In this document: positions 12,069 to 23,350 of the stretch, in pieces
Layout of the letters: each line of letters starts with the position of its first letter
How positions within the stretch are numbered: position 1 is the first letter of the stretch
Source: Ashinkailepas kermadecensis
Taxonomy: Eukaryota > Arthropoda > Thecostraca > Neolepadidae
DNA: 64,000 nt
Assembly (NCBI GenBank): GCA_034440615.1
Contig: JAOTOM010004872.1
Coordinates: 186,001 to 250,000 of the forward strand
Direction of reading: 5' to 3'
The notes under the pieces: model-generated
The model's input: only the letters and a program-made list of their open reading frames with translations
Told to the model about the DNA's origin: nothing
Databases searched by the model: none
Translations under genes and position numbers: made by a program

Positions 12069-12147
12069 CTAATCTGTGAAGACAAAATCAACGCATTTTT
12101 TTGTATTGGCAAGATGTGTTATCTTCACAGAGTTCTTTGCTGATATG

Positions 12148-12198
<51 letters not shown>

Positions 12199-12275
12199 GT
12201 ATCAGCAAAGAACTCTATGAAGATAACACATAATGCCAATAAAAACTGCGTGGATTGTATCTTAGCAGATTAGCT
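12067..12275. mobile_element. Fold-back (palindromic) MITE-like element
   Basis: The left arm (about 12067-12146) and the reverse complement of the right arm (about 12197-12275) align over roughly 80 bp. Both start AGCTAATCTG and share TGTGTTATCTTCA and AGAGTTCTTTGCTGATA, with scattered mismatches and small indels. The centre is an (AT)n run. The transcript could fold into a long hairpin. No coding capacity and no clear TSD, because the left flank is (AT)n. Confidence 0.75.
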
Positions 12276-12609
12276 CGCTTGTAATTAATGAATGATTTCT
12301 GAACTTCTAAAACTTGAAGTCGTTTAGAACCATTTCCAGTTGCATGACATTTTGAACGGAGAGCTCCAATTTACACAAGCTCATGCATGCACAGCGAAGT
12401 TTATGGGACCTGTCTCACTACAATTTCATCTGTTTGTGCGAACTTACGCGTGCGAAAGTATATCGCAGGTTGAGGATTTTGTGTGGCGAAATATGGCTTC
12501 TATATTTGTTGCTTTCGCAACCCTCTGTCTGCATATCATACATACCACTTGTGCACATATTATCCGAAAGGATGTCAGAAAAAAACTACACTTTGTTTAT
12601 GAGAGCGCA
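12276..12609. other. Unassigned sequence
   Basis: A plus-strand frame is open here (12340-12939) but shows no recognisable domain and its 3' half is CpG island sequence. Confidence 0.4.
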
Positions 12610-12935
12610 AACATGCTGTGGCGGTGGCCGGGGCGGTGCTGGGGCGGTGCTGGGGCGGCGCGGCGGCCGGCCACCGCCGCCGTCGACGTGCCGACAGCGG
12701 CCGACGCGTCGGTGACGGCGGCGGCGCGACAAAAACGCGTCCGTGTCGCCGGCGGGGATCAGCCGGGACGTGAGAACGGCCCGCCACAGGACGTAGCGCT
12801 GCCGCCGGCTTCCGGCCGGCACGCTCGGCGCCCGCTCATGGGAACGGAACTGTGCCCCGGGCCGCCGACCCCCCCCCCCCACTGCTGGCGGAGCAGGCCG
12901 GTACCGACCGAGAGGTACCTCCGGCGGGCAGCTGG
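12610..12935. other. CpG-rich island
   Basis: GC- and CpG-dense block with an opening GGGGCGGTGCT repeat and a C run at about 12871-12880. ORFs on both strands are compositional. Confidence 0.5.
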
Positions 12936-14233
12936 CTGATATCGCAGCAGTACCGCTGGTCTGCGAGGCTTCTTTATACTTCTGGTCTTCTCATTGTGAC
13001 ATCTGATCCTCCGCTGGAAGACAATGAGTTGGGAAGTGTTCTCAGGTTGGATAATGCATGCATATAGCTGGTTGCAGATGGATTTTAATCAACTCAGTAC
13101 CGATAAGTACTCGTGGGAGAAGCGTGACAAATCTTTGACGACTTTCCATCAAAATGCATGACCAATTTTTAAACTAACTTAAAGAGGCACAATCGCGAAA
13201 CCCTGCACCACTGCATCGGACCGATGTTTTCCAAAGTCTACGTACCGTCTGTCGGTGGTGCCGTTTCTGATCGACCAGCAGTTTGTGGAGCGCGGCGGCA
13301 CCGGCGTCAGAACGTCAGTTGGATCAGATGGGAGGCTGTCCCCACCATCAACTGCTCCAGTTCACTCGCTGGCTGGAAAACACACAGGCAGCAGCAAGGC
13401 TAGGGCATGGCTTCCAAACCACCAGCAAAAACAGGAAGCAGTTTCCATGATAAGGGAGCTGCGTTTGTCTCCGGATCCATGCCAAAATAACCTAGATGTT
13501 AGCAGGCATTCGAGTCTCATATGGCAGGGACTCGAATAACATGGTACCTGATGGGGTAATTACCCCCTCCGCACCCCAGTGAATGGAGTAGTTCTTGATG
13601 TCCAGGGGCAGTATCGGCTAAGCTCACAAAATACTTCATTTTTCGCATATTTTCGGAGCACTTGCAGCCCCTATCCACCCAGTGAAAAAAAAATCGTGAA
13701 TGGGCCTTTCGCACATGGAGGTAAGTTATTATGCACTGTCGCCGTAATAGGACGATGCTTCTCGTATATTATATTCCTGACGATTTGGAAAGCCTGCGAG
13801 TGTAGCTGACATTGGTACGATATGCCCTGTCACCCTTCCTCTGGTGGGGAGAAACGAGTGAAATATGGATGGTTATCGATTCAATATTTCAGGAGGCTAC
13901 CTCACGAATTATGGACCAATGGCAAGCGATGGCCCTGGAGATGACCTTAATGTGGTAGAAGCGTTTGACCCCAGTGTGGCCAGTGAAATGGCATGAACGG
14001 TACGGTAAGGTAAAGCAAGGCTGGTTTGTGAACTCCAATTTTGTTCCGTGGAAGTTGAATTTGTATTGAAAGTGTCCTGCCATAGGTTTGAAACAATTCC
14101 TTGCATTTCATCAAAGCCTCACAGAGCACACCGAGAACAGCAATTGAAACTGGCAACAATAACCCAACTGTGACATCACGATGATGTTGGAGCCCATCTC
14201 AATCCAACGATGACCACGGTTCACAGTTGTCCA
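12936..14233. other. Unassigned sequence
   Basis: Unique-looking sequence. No gene, RNA or transposon termini recognised. Confidence 0.45.
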
Positions 14234-14358
14234 CACACACACACACGCAGCATGTTGGTAAGCTACGCGCATCACACACACACTCACACACACACATATG
14301 TATATATATATATATACATGTGTATGTGTGTGTGTGTGTGTATGTGTGCGTGTGTGTA

Positions 14359-14400
<42 letters not shown>

Positions 14401-14402
14401 TA
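14234..14402. repeat. (CA)n-(TA)n-(TG)n compound microsatellite
   Basis: A CA-rich tract (14234-14296), a short TATATA core (about 14300-14318) and a TG-rich tract (14320-14400) together form an imperfect inverted repeat able to fold as a hairpin. Confidence 0.9.
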
Positions 14403-16306
14403 TGTGGAGGTATGTATATATGGTTGTAAATATTATAACGATGTAGGGTTATTATGAGGATTATACGTACGGCAGCGGTCAGAGGACTTCTGATATCCAA
14501 AACGATGGTTTCATACATGTCCAATAATTGAACAGCAGCATTAAATAAGTTGAATATTTTGCGAGAATTTGCCAGCAATGCAACCAACTTAAAACGAGTG
14601 GAAGAAAAGCCTTAAGGCGAATTTCTGAACTTGTGCAAAAAACGTTGAATCGAAGTCTGGGTGTGATAGAAGCCAGGATATCAGCGTAAATGACAACAAT
14701 TTGGTTCACGAGCTACTTAGGATTCAACATCATACCTTGGGAGTCAAATTCCTTGCTAGGTAGTTTTGAGCCAAATGTAGTTTGTGTATATGAAGCAAAT
14801 GCTTATTTGAGCTTAACCCATGCATTTATTACAGATATAAAAGTATACAGAATGCAAAGTATAATTCGCTTCAAGTTACCTATCACTGTTCAATTCACAT
14901 CGTTTCCCTAATAATTCCGGGAAGCTTCTGGCGCGTACTTTTCAGCCGTCAACCTGTTAGATCATAGAGACCGAGATGTGAATAAAGTCGAAATAATTTA
15001 ACTAACAGTCGCTTTTCTGTACGCGTAACCCACGTGGCAAACGCCTTTCTACTTCGCCTACACAACACGACTTCCAATAATGTTCGTCATTGTGGGGCTG
15101 GGGCTGGAGCTGCTTGCACAATTCATCGAGGGACCAGCATGTTGTCAGTCGGCAATTTTCCGGCAGTTTCTAATTATCTCGGTCAGTTTGAAATGACAGG
15201 TGCATAATAGTGTCAAGAACAGCTGGCTAACAGAGAGGTCCTTCATTGCAATTATTACCATGGCAACGCTTCTTGTTTGTTGAGCCAATGGCGGTTCGGT
15301 GTTGATCGGATGTGGATTGTTTGTAGGTCGGTAGTAGACGGCGTTGGACATCGCCGATTCTTCTACCTTTTTACTCGTGCATACATGGATATCCAGAAGG
15401 CCATGTAAAGAAGTAATTCATCCGATGATTTGTCCCGTCACATTCGCCCAGCACTAGCGTGACGTCACCAGTGGCCAGAGTCGGCCGGCCGGCACGCGAG
15501 GAATGCCGATCTGCCCGGACGCCAAATCGGGGTAGTTTTCGGACAATAATCAGCTAACTACTGATCGGGGATTAACAAGACGGCAGTTGAGTACTCAGTA
15601 TTGAACAGGAAAGATGGAAATATGTCTTTAAATAGTTGATTTGCATCAGTTAAGACAACATCGCAGAATAAAACTGGAAAAAAATTAAAACATGGGATAC
15701 TGTGATGGCGGAAGGGCCCAGAGCTCAGCTAGGTAGGTACCTGGGTGCAGGGAGATATGTAGATAACTATGTATGTGCCAATTTACCAAACTTGGCCGAA
15801 ATCAACTCTTATCGGCAAGTACTTATCCAAATCTGAACCACAGTCATCATAAGCTATGAACTCAGAACGCACCGTAGGTACAAGATCCTTGTTTCTGGTG
15901 GGAGCCTTGCATAACAAATACAGCATATTTGACCAATTAATTTATACCGGGCGGTGTCAGAACTTGAGCTGACCTCAACAACGGTCAAGGAAAAACATCA
16001 TAGAAATGCCTGAACTTTCCACCCGACGCATCTCGTCAGCGGCCTTTACCGCAGGTGGTCACTGATGGTGTCACGGCTCTGTACATTCCGCGTGAGGAAC
16101 CGACAAATTGGAATTGCGCTGAAGATGCTTCCTAGATAAGGTGATAGGATGCACAAATGATGGATTTTTTCCCATTCATTATCCAGGGAATTCCAGTTCA
16201 ACGTATTAGAAAAGCATATCAATAGAATTTCATGACGTGCGAAAGCAATGAAGAACACTCCAAGTGGCTTTTCTGTTGCCATGGGTATACCTTGTGCACC
16301 TTGATT
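14403..16306. other. Unassigned sequence
   Basis: About 1.9 kb without a recognisable gene, RNA or repeat. Confidence 0.45.
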
Positions 16307-16513
16307 CAGGGGTGTAGCTTTGAATGCTTTCGGAGGGCACTCCCCTCCCCTCCCCCCCCCCCCACAGGTTGGCTGTACCCTTTCAACAATTTCATTTTCT
16401 TTTGACATGGGTCCCTCTGTGGTATACCCCTCCCCAATACATTTGGGCCCGCTCATTGTCTTCATACATTGTGCCCTCCAAACACTTTTCAGAAACGTAC
16501 ACCTATACGTATG
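16307..16513. mobile_element. Candidate hAT-like MITE
   Basis: The segment begins CAGGGGTGTAGC, a hAT-type terminus, and contains C-rich and G-rich runs common in such elements. The 8-bp word CCTTGATT flanks it exactly on both sides (16299-16306 and 16514-16521). The right end, read inward, is CATACGTATAGGTGTACG. It shares only the GGTGTA core with the left end, so the terminal inverted repeat is poor and the TSD carries most of the weight. Confidence 0.5.
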
Positions 16514-16521
16514 CCTTGATT

Positions 16522-17489
16522 TCTTTTCTTCAAATACCATCAAACCATACGGACTAAGCACAAGACAGCATTTCAAAAATGACCAGGACGATGGATGTAG
16601 CAAAACATGTCACGGTAAGTTTCATATTTGTTTCATTCGATGTTTTCTGCAATTTTTGGCAGCACTAGTCAGAACATGAAATCGCGCGAAAGTTGTCATG
16701 TTCATCTCTGCCGGCATGTCGTGTGGCTCACGAATGTAAGAGCGCCGCACGAACGGCGGTACGGCTAGTTTACAGCTGCCGTAACGTCGGCTGACGATCT
16801 CGGCAGCGACTGTCGAACGGTCTGATCGGAAAATAGGTTTTGTAGCTGTCACAGCTAAAACCCCTACTTGCCTACAACTAGGCTGCGGAAAGTTCTTCTG
16901 CAAGAAGGAACCGGATTGAAGCGTGAAGCTAAACGGTGCAAGGAAACGGCAGCATCAATGAAGTTTTGAAAACATAATTTAAAAAATACCGACTCATTTG
17001 GGCAAACGAAGCAATACAATTCCCATTAGACGACATCCGTTGCAGTTACTGTCATTCACGCCTTCGGACAATTTTTATGTTCTTGCTTTGGAACTTCCAT
17101 GAGGCCGCAGAGGACCATGTGCTGCCAGATTACAGGCGCAGTGAACAGATAAAGCAATTATGAAGCATACCATATGACAGATGATGATTGTGCATGGTGG
17201 CTTGTGTACTGTGGACGAAACCAAAAGTTTCCCATAACCAATGCGACTAAAAACCAATATTGCCACCAACAATTCTGCGTGAGAAAACAAACCTCTGTTC
17301 TGGACACCATGTCTATTGACGGACATTCGGCTACGGAAGGTCCTTCCAGCCGTGGACTATCTGCTTGGCCCAGGGCCTTCGGACGCATTCATTATGCCCC
17401 TATCTCCCACATCTCAGTCGATCTATTCAAACCGATGCTGCCAGTGAAAACGTGCGCTCCCGGCTCTCGAGAGTCCTGCGTGCGCGCAC
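16522..17489. other. Unassigned sequence
   Basis: No gene recognised; short ORFs only. Confidence 0.45.
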
Positions 17490-17943
17490 AATGGCGTCAT
17501 CATGCCCGTCCGGCGGCTCCATTCAGCGGCCGGCCCGACGAGTGCAGCCACCGCACCGGTGTGGCACCTCTGACCGGACCCTCGCCGCCGTAAATAGCCG
17601 GCTAACCAGGCCCATCGCCGCTGTCAGTCGACAATTAGCTCATGGCCCGGCCGCACTGCCGGCCGGCCATTAAACACAACTTGTGCGACCGCAGCCCCGC
17701 CCGCGGTCGCCGCGGTCAGTCAATACGGCGGCAGATTTATGGCGCGCCGGCCGGCCCATGGGAACGCGTCGCCGCGCGAAACCCGAGCCGGCCGGCCGGC
17801 CCCCTCTGTGAGAAAGCGCCGCCGAGCGGGCCGCCGGCCGGCGGGGCCGTCGGCCGGCAGGGCCGCCGCCGGCAGGAAGCCGCCGCAGGATGGTCGCGGG
17901 GTCCAGGCGGGAGGTGGCGAGAGTCGCCCGCGGCGCTCCGGTG
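17490..17943. other. CpG-rich island
   Basis: CpG-dense block with repeated GGCCGGCC words, continuous with the GGTCGGT array on its right. ORFs on both strands are compositional. Confidence 0.5.
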
Positions 17944-18075
17944 GCCGGCTGGTCGGCAGACGGTCGGTGGTCGTGTTCGGTCGGTGGTCGGTGGTCGGTG
18001 GTCGGTGGTCGGTGGTCGGTGGTCGGTGGTCGGCAGACGGTCGGTGGTCGTGTTCGGTCGGTGGTCGTGTTCGGG
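17944..18075. repeat. 7-bp GGTCGGT minisatellite
   Basis: Repeats of GGTCGGT with interspersed GTGTTC and CAGAC variants. The most regular section is at about 17980-18035. Confidence 0.9.
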
Positions 18076-19045
18076 TGCGGCCACCTGTCGAGCACGCCCG
18101 GAGGGTGAAGCGGAATCCACGAGAATACGAAGGCGTCGATACTACCCGTTATTCTTGACAACATTCCGGAACGCAAAATTTCCACCCGCTAAATGTCGAC
18201 TCCGAAAAAAATGTCGACACGCCACAAAATACTGCACGTGACGTTGACAGGCAAATTGTCAACTCCACAATACATCAACTGGGAACATATTAAATGATCA
18301 AATAAAAAGAAGTGGGTCGGAAAAGCTCAAACACAAATATGCCGGCAGCAACTTCTCCCCTCCCCTCATACTTCTCAGCTCAGCTAAACAATCCTAGAGT
18401 AAGCGGTAAAAGTGTCCATCTCAGCATATTTCATTTTGTCATCATGCACGGGCATCATCATCTTCCACAATAGGATTTCACAAGGTCGGCGTTCGATAGA
18501 TGAGCCTCGAAGTGCTGCCTGCCCATGGGCACAAAGGTGGCATGTTATGTGTTATACTTCGCGATTGTTGGAATCGGTGCGAAGGGGAAAATCACTTCAT
18601 TGGTTGCGGCCACCAACAGTAAGCATAGTATCTGATACCATCACTGAGATATCAGGCAGTCCGATAGCATGACAGTAAGTGATGCGATGATAGTAAGTGA
18701 TAGGATAGCTTCCCGACTGACAGTGATTGCTCGGCACACGCTATGGCACCGCACGATCTCCAAGCACGAGTCCAATCACCATCGCTGACGATGGACTCAG
18801 TCCAGGCCGGCATCACCTCTCGACTCTGATGGGACGAGCAGCGAGTACGGTCAAAATTGTATTTAAAAAATGTGCTGTCAACCTACCAATCGGCCGGGCC
18901 ATCGGCAATATCACAATGCCGGTGCGTTACTCGTGAAATATGGTCATGCATGCAAGAGAGGAACCCAGATGCATGACACTTGTGGCCTCCGGGTGTTGCT
19001 TCCGTTGCAGCATGACATTGCCTTTTGGAATTGTATGCATGCCGT
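18076..19045. other. Unassigned sequence
   Basis: No gene recognised. Short repeats of GATAGTAAGTGATRGGATAG type at about 18660-18710. Confidence 0.45.
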
Positions 19046-19264
19046 CAGGGTCGCAGCCAAGATTTTCTCAAGGTGTGCGGCGACCCCCCCCCCCTCCCCT
19101 CCCCCAAAAATGGCACAAATATAAACTGATTTCGGCGTGCGAGGCGCACCGAAAATTTCTGGTTTTGCGTGGTGGAAATATCAAAATGTCTTGCTTTATC
19201 TGGTATATCTTTGTTTACTAAGGGTTACCCTGGCCCGTGCCCCTTCCCCTTGGCTGCGCCCCTG
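19046..19264. mobile_element. hAT-like MITE
   Basis: A 219-bp segment with inverted termini CAGGGTCGCAGCCAAG (left) and, read inward from the right, CAGGGGCGCAGCCAAG. It is flanked by CATGCCGT (19038-19045) and CATACCGT (19265-19272), an 8-bp duplication with one mismatch. CAGGG termini with an 8-bp TSD are the hAT superfamily signature. No coding capacity, so it is non-autonomous. A C run of 12-13 bases lies at about 19084-19096. Confidence 0.8.
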
Positions 19265-19272
19265 CATACCGT

Positions 19273-21313
19273 AGTGCGCTACATGTCAATTATATTACGG
19301 GTGTGGGAGGGGCGGGGGGCGGGAGGGGGGGGCACTTTGTGCGCTCCCCCAGTTTTGCAAGTGCATACAATTATTGAAACAGAGGTTATCTTCTCTTACT
19401 TACATGAACATAAGAAGGATATTTTGTTTCTGAAAGTTCGGAAACAATACTGTGCTCAGAGGCGGCTCCAGGCGGGTGGTTCAGGAGGCATGCTTTGACC
19501 GAACTGCATCTATCCATGCGCTTCTCATCGGCTATGTCGACAATAATTGCCATAAGGCGCCTTGTATTGCCATACGTGATACCTTGTTTGCTGGAAATTA
19601 ACTTGCTCATCAAGGGCGGTTCTATGTACGGCTAAGAGTGATTTGGTACCTATGTTTTCCAAGCTTAATATGCAAGTCCAATCCGAGTAGATTGAGGCGC
19701 CTAAGGATGAGGGGAATATTTCACATTTTGGAAAGGTGCTTGATGCATATTTTGTCAAGAGCAACACAGGAGGAACGCTATTTGGAAGAAGGTTATGTCT
19801 CGTTTCTTCATTTGTATACCTTTTAGCTAGCTTGGCCCGGTTTGATATCGAACTGTGAAGATGATACCTCATATTGTTGCCCTTGACTCCGCACATGCTC
19901 ATTTTGTTTTAAATAAAAGGAAAGCAGTCTTTCCGAAAGATTGTAGGTGTGGGCGTATTCACCATGAGACATGCGGCAACACGGCTATTTGACACAAGTA
20001 TGTGCATCAGTTGGCCTCCATTTTCAATTTCCTGATTCCGTCATTGCGAAAATGAGCTATTGGTACGTTACTTGGTTTGAGGTGATTATTTTTGTTCAGG
20101 ATATTACTGAGCTCAAAATTTAAGACATCGTCGGTAATTAAACCATACAGTACTTCCCTAATTTTATGCAACCTCGATTATCCTGCTTTTCTCTTCAATT
20201 TGTTGTCACTTAAGCGAAAAGATTCACTGGCTATTGAACGGTACAATGAGCGAGAAATTTGGTTGCGAAATACAAACGCAGTGGGGCTGGATAATGTGCC
20301 CGATTTTTCTCCGCTTTGAGACTCCTACATCCGCTTAGGTCAATGTCCTTGGAATTTTGAACCAAAATATGGACCACATCATAGCATAACCATGCCCGTT
20401 TTCCGTGAGAAAATCGACTGCTTGGTTTTCGAGATCAAACTATAGTTAGGACATATAGTACACCCCCCCTCCCCCTAACTACTTCGTAGCCCACAGGAGC
20501 CCTCCCGTAATAGGGTAAACTGAGACTGAGAAACTGAAACTGAAACTGAAATTGGGACTGAGATTCGTGACCGAGAGACCCAGTTCACAAAGCGCAGTGT
20601 GGGATCAGTGGCGGATTGCACCTTTTTTCAGCTGAGATTTGGGCAGCATATTTGTTCAAATTAGTCCTAGGTCAATTGGGATCAACATGACGATATTTCT
20701 TCTTTTAGATAGCTTTTACTCGAACCGACCTCTCTTTGCCGGGAGTGATTTCAACACGTCGAGGTTTTCGCCACATTTCTAAGATTCAGTGCGTTAGGTT
20801 GGGTGTTTCAACACTGAGCTGTGTGTCGATAACACCACAGCTGTGATGCTATCGACACATGATTTGTGTGCTGGTTTGATTCGTTCCGTCAAGTTTGCCC
20901 GCTAGATTCGAAGTGCAATATCTGAAGTGTTGACAGTCAATTACTAAGTGAAATAACGCGTGATTATATTCTGCATTGAACCTGCGTATAATCACTTCGT
21001 CATGTTCGCCTCCTGTTTCAGAAAATAGGCATATGCTCCGCCTGGCCCCACACGAGTTCTGAAGTTGACGAGCGACAGCGAACCTTCAGGCGACCAGCAC
21101 ATTGTGTCCGGAAACGGCAATGCCATCACGAGACACGGACAGCTCAGCAGGTGTCCTATCGGCGCCGACAATGGTCGTCACCGCGGCACATCATCTGGTT
21201 CGCTGCCCCGTGTACAGCCTGCCGCTGGCAAACGGCTGCGTGAGAGCGGCACGAACTCCCGGGTGCCGTGCAATTCGGTCCTCCAGCAGCCCCCGCTTCT
21301 GAGCTGCAGCACC
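19273..21313. other. Unassigned sequence
   Basis: About 2 kb without a supported gene. Possible single transposon ends occur at 19459 (CAGAGGCGGCTCCAGG) and 20609 (CAGTGGCGGATTGC), but I found no partner ends. A short (ACTGAR)n tract lies at 20518-20555. Confidence 0.45.
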
Positions 21314-21464
21314 GCGTGCAGGACAACAGGCTGTGCACGTGCAGGGTAACAGTCTGCGTACGTGCAGGGTAACAGTCTGCGTACGTGCAGGGTAGCAGTG
21401 TGTGTACGTACAGTGTGTAACAGTCGGTGTACGTACAGGGTAACAGCATGTGTGCATACAGGGT
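21314..21464. repeat. 23-bp minisatellite, left part
   Basis: Units of 23 bp (GTACGTGCAGGGTAAC followed by AGTCTGC), interrupted at 21464 by a transposon insertion and resuming at 23042. Minus-strand ORFs rich in Tyr-Thr-Cys words come from the repeat. Confidence 0.9.
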
Positions 21465-21822
21465 CACTGGCGGATCTAGCCAACCGGTTTGGGGGGGGGC
21501 CAACTTTCGGTTTTCGGCGTCAGCCCCTCCCCTCCCCCTCCCCCAGTGGCGTGCCTAGGAAGTACATCAGGGGAGGGGTCGAACGGATTTGGAGGGTGCC
21601 CCTTCTCCCGCTATTTTTGGTTAAAAGCACCGGATTTCTATCCCTATTTGGCAAAGGGGCCCATCTGAAGAAAGCAATTATAATTGACAACATAGTTTCC
21701 TGTGTAGGGGCCCCAGCCTACCTCCACCGTTTCTATGTTACCGGATTTTTGTTCTTGCTTACCAAAACGTTCACGTTCTCGTTCAACGTCTTGTACCACG
21801 TCAACGTTAATGCACGTGTACA

Positions 21823-22117
21823 CACTGGCGGATCCGATTTTGTCAACTCTTGCTGTAAGCAGAACTTAGAGCATGGAACCCTCGATGTGTGTTAGAATCT
21901 ACTATGCACCACATTGGCTTCCAAACATTTTTTTTTTTAACTTTAAAATTGGAGATTCTTTCATCCAAACGCTATTTTTAACCTCGGCAAAGGTTACTGC
22001 ATTTTAATTTAGTTGACTTCTGTTGGTTTCGGGGGGCCAAAAGACACCATGGCCCCCCTTTTAAGCGCTTCGGGGGGGGGCCATGGCCAGAATGGCCCCT
22101 CCCTGGATCCGCCAATG
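21823..22117. mobile_element. hAT-like MITE, copy A
   Basis: A 295-bp segment with inverted ends CACTGGCGGATCC and (read inward) CATTGGCGGATCC. Its internal sequence (TGCTGTAAGCAGAACTT, GCAAAGGTTACTGCATTTTA, GGGGCCAAAAGA) is repeated in direct orientation at 22750-23041 with scattered substitutions. No clear TSD: the flanking octamers CGTGTACA and TAAATACA agree at only four positions. Confidence 0.7.
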
Positions 22118-22170
22118 TAAATACATACCTCCTCTTGCTATTCTTCTTGAAAAAAATCAGTCAATGTAGC

Positions 22171-22572
22171 CATAGGCGTAAGAACAGGGGGGGTGGCCGG
22201 TGGGGCCATGCCCCCCCCCACTTTTCAAAGTGGTAGGGCCAGCAATGGTAGCTGCCCCCCCCCCACTTTTCCATAATTGAAAATAAATTGCATGAGAAAA
22301 TGATAAACTTTAAACAACCAATGACTCAAAATGTGTATACCTGTAACGACATTTTTCGCGAATGCACCCAGACTGCGGATATTGACTTCTTTTGTATGAT
22401 AATTAAGGTTTCAGTAGCCTTTGTTTCAGCCGCTGATTTTTCCCGGAATTATTTGACTTAATACCTAGTGGTTCAAACGAATTTTTATCGGAACGCACGC
22501 TACCCTACCCCTGGTAAGGAAAATAATTTGGCACCTGGCCCCTCCACTTTTTGAAGCGTTCCTACGCCCATG
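22171..22572. mobile_element. hAT-like MITE with perfect TSD
   Basis: A 402-bp element with inverted ends CATAGGCGTAAGAAC (left) and, read inward, CATGGGCGTAGGAAC. Both sides carry the exact 8-bp duplication AATGTAGC (22163-22170 and 22573-22580). It includes G and C runs near the termini and has no coding capacity. It is inserted inside the larger nested element. Confidence 0.85.
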
Positions 22573-22749
22573 AATGTAGCCTGTCTTAGCAACCCCAACA
22601 CCAACATACGAAACATGCTGCTCAACTGAGCTCAACTGGTCACTCGCACAAAACATCCTGTTCAAATTCCGCTTTCGAATTCTGGCTCACTGGGTCCACT
22701 TGCCCGTTACTGGCTAAACAAACTTCATTAACCTATCTGACGAAGGAAT

Positions 22750-23041
22750 AATGAAACTGCTGATTTCGTCATCTCTTGCTGTAAGCAGAACTTCAACAGC
22801 ATAGAACCCTCGATATGTCAGAATCTACTATGCTACCATATTGTGCTTCTAAAATTAAAAAAAAATACCTGTAAAATTGGACATTATTTCACCCGGAACG
22901 CTATTTTTTAACCTCAGCAAAGGTTACTGCATTTTAATTCAGTTTACTTTTGTTGGTTTGGGGGGGCCAAAAGATACTATGGCCCCCTTTGAAGCGCTTG
23001 GGGGGGCCATGGCCGGAATGCCCCCCCTGGATCCGCTAGTG
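22750..23041. repeat. Copy B of the hAT-like terminal segment
   Basis: Direct repeat of the interior and right end of the 21823-22117 element, probably the right end of the larger host element from which the MITE derived. Confidence 0.7.
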
Positions 23042-23350
23042 TACAGGGTAACAGTCCGCATACATGGAGGGTAACAGTTCGTATACATGCGGGGTAACAG
23101 TCTGCGTACATGCAGGGTAATAGTCCGTGTACGTGCAGAGCAACAGTCTGTGTACGTGCATGGTAACAGTCTGTGTACATACAGGGTAACAGTCTGTGCA
23201 CATGCAGGGTGACAGTTTGTGTACGTGCAGAGCAGCAGTATGTTGACATGCAGGGTAGAAGTCTGTGAACGTGCAGGGTAGCAGGCTGTGCACGTGCACG
23301 GTGACAGTCTGTGTACGTGTGAAGATGCAGGCTGTGCACGTGCACGCGTC
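23042..23350. repeat. 23-bp minisatellite, right part
   Basis: Continuation of the array at 21314-21464. Units are GTACATGCAGGGTAACAGTC-like with more variation. Confidence 0.88.

Larger units (their letters stand above)
21465..23041. mobile_element. Nested hAT-like non-autonomous element
   Basis: The left end CACTGGCGGATC and the right end read inward (CACTAGCGGATC) are inverted repeats with one mismatch. The 8-bp word TACAGGGT lies immediately outside both ends (21457-21464 and 23042-23049), and the interrupted minisatellite continues on both sides. Inside are at least two further insertions (21823-22117 and 22171-22572) and a lone CAGTGGCGTGCCTAGG terminus at 21544. No transposase coding was found. 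One caveat is that TACAGGGT also occurs in the minisatellite unit, so the TSD alone is weaker evidence than it looks. Confidence 0.7.
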
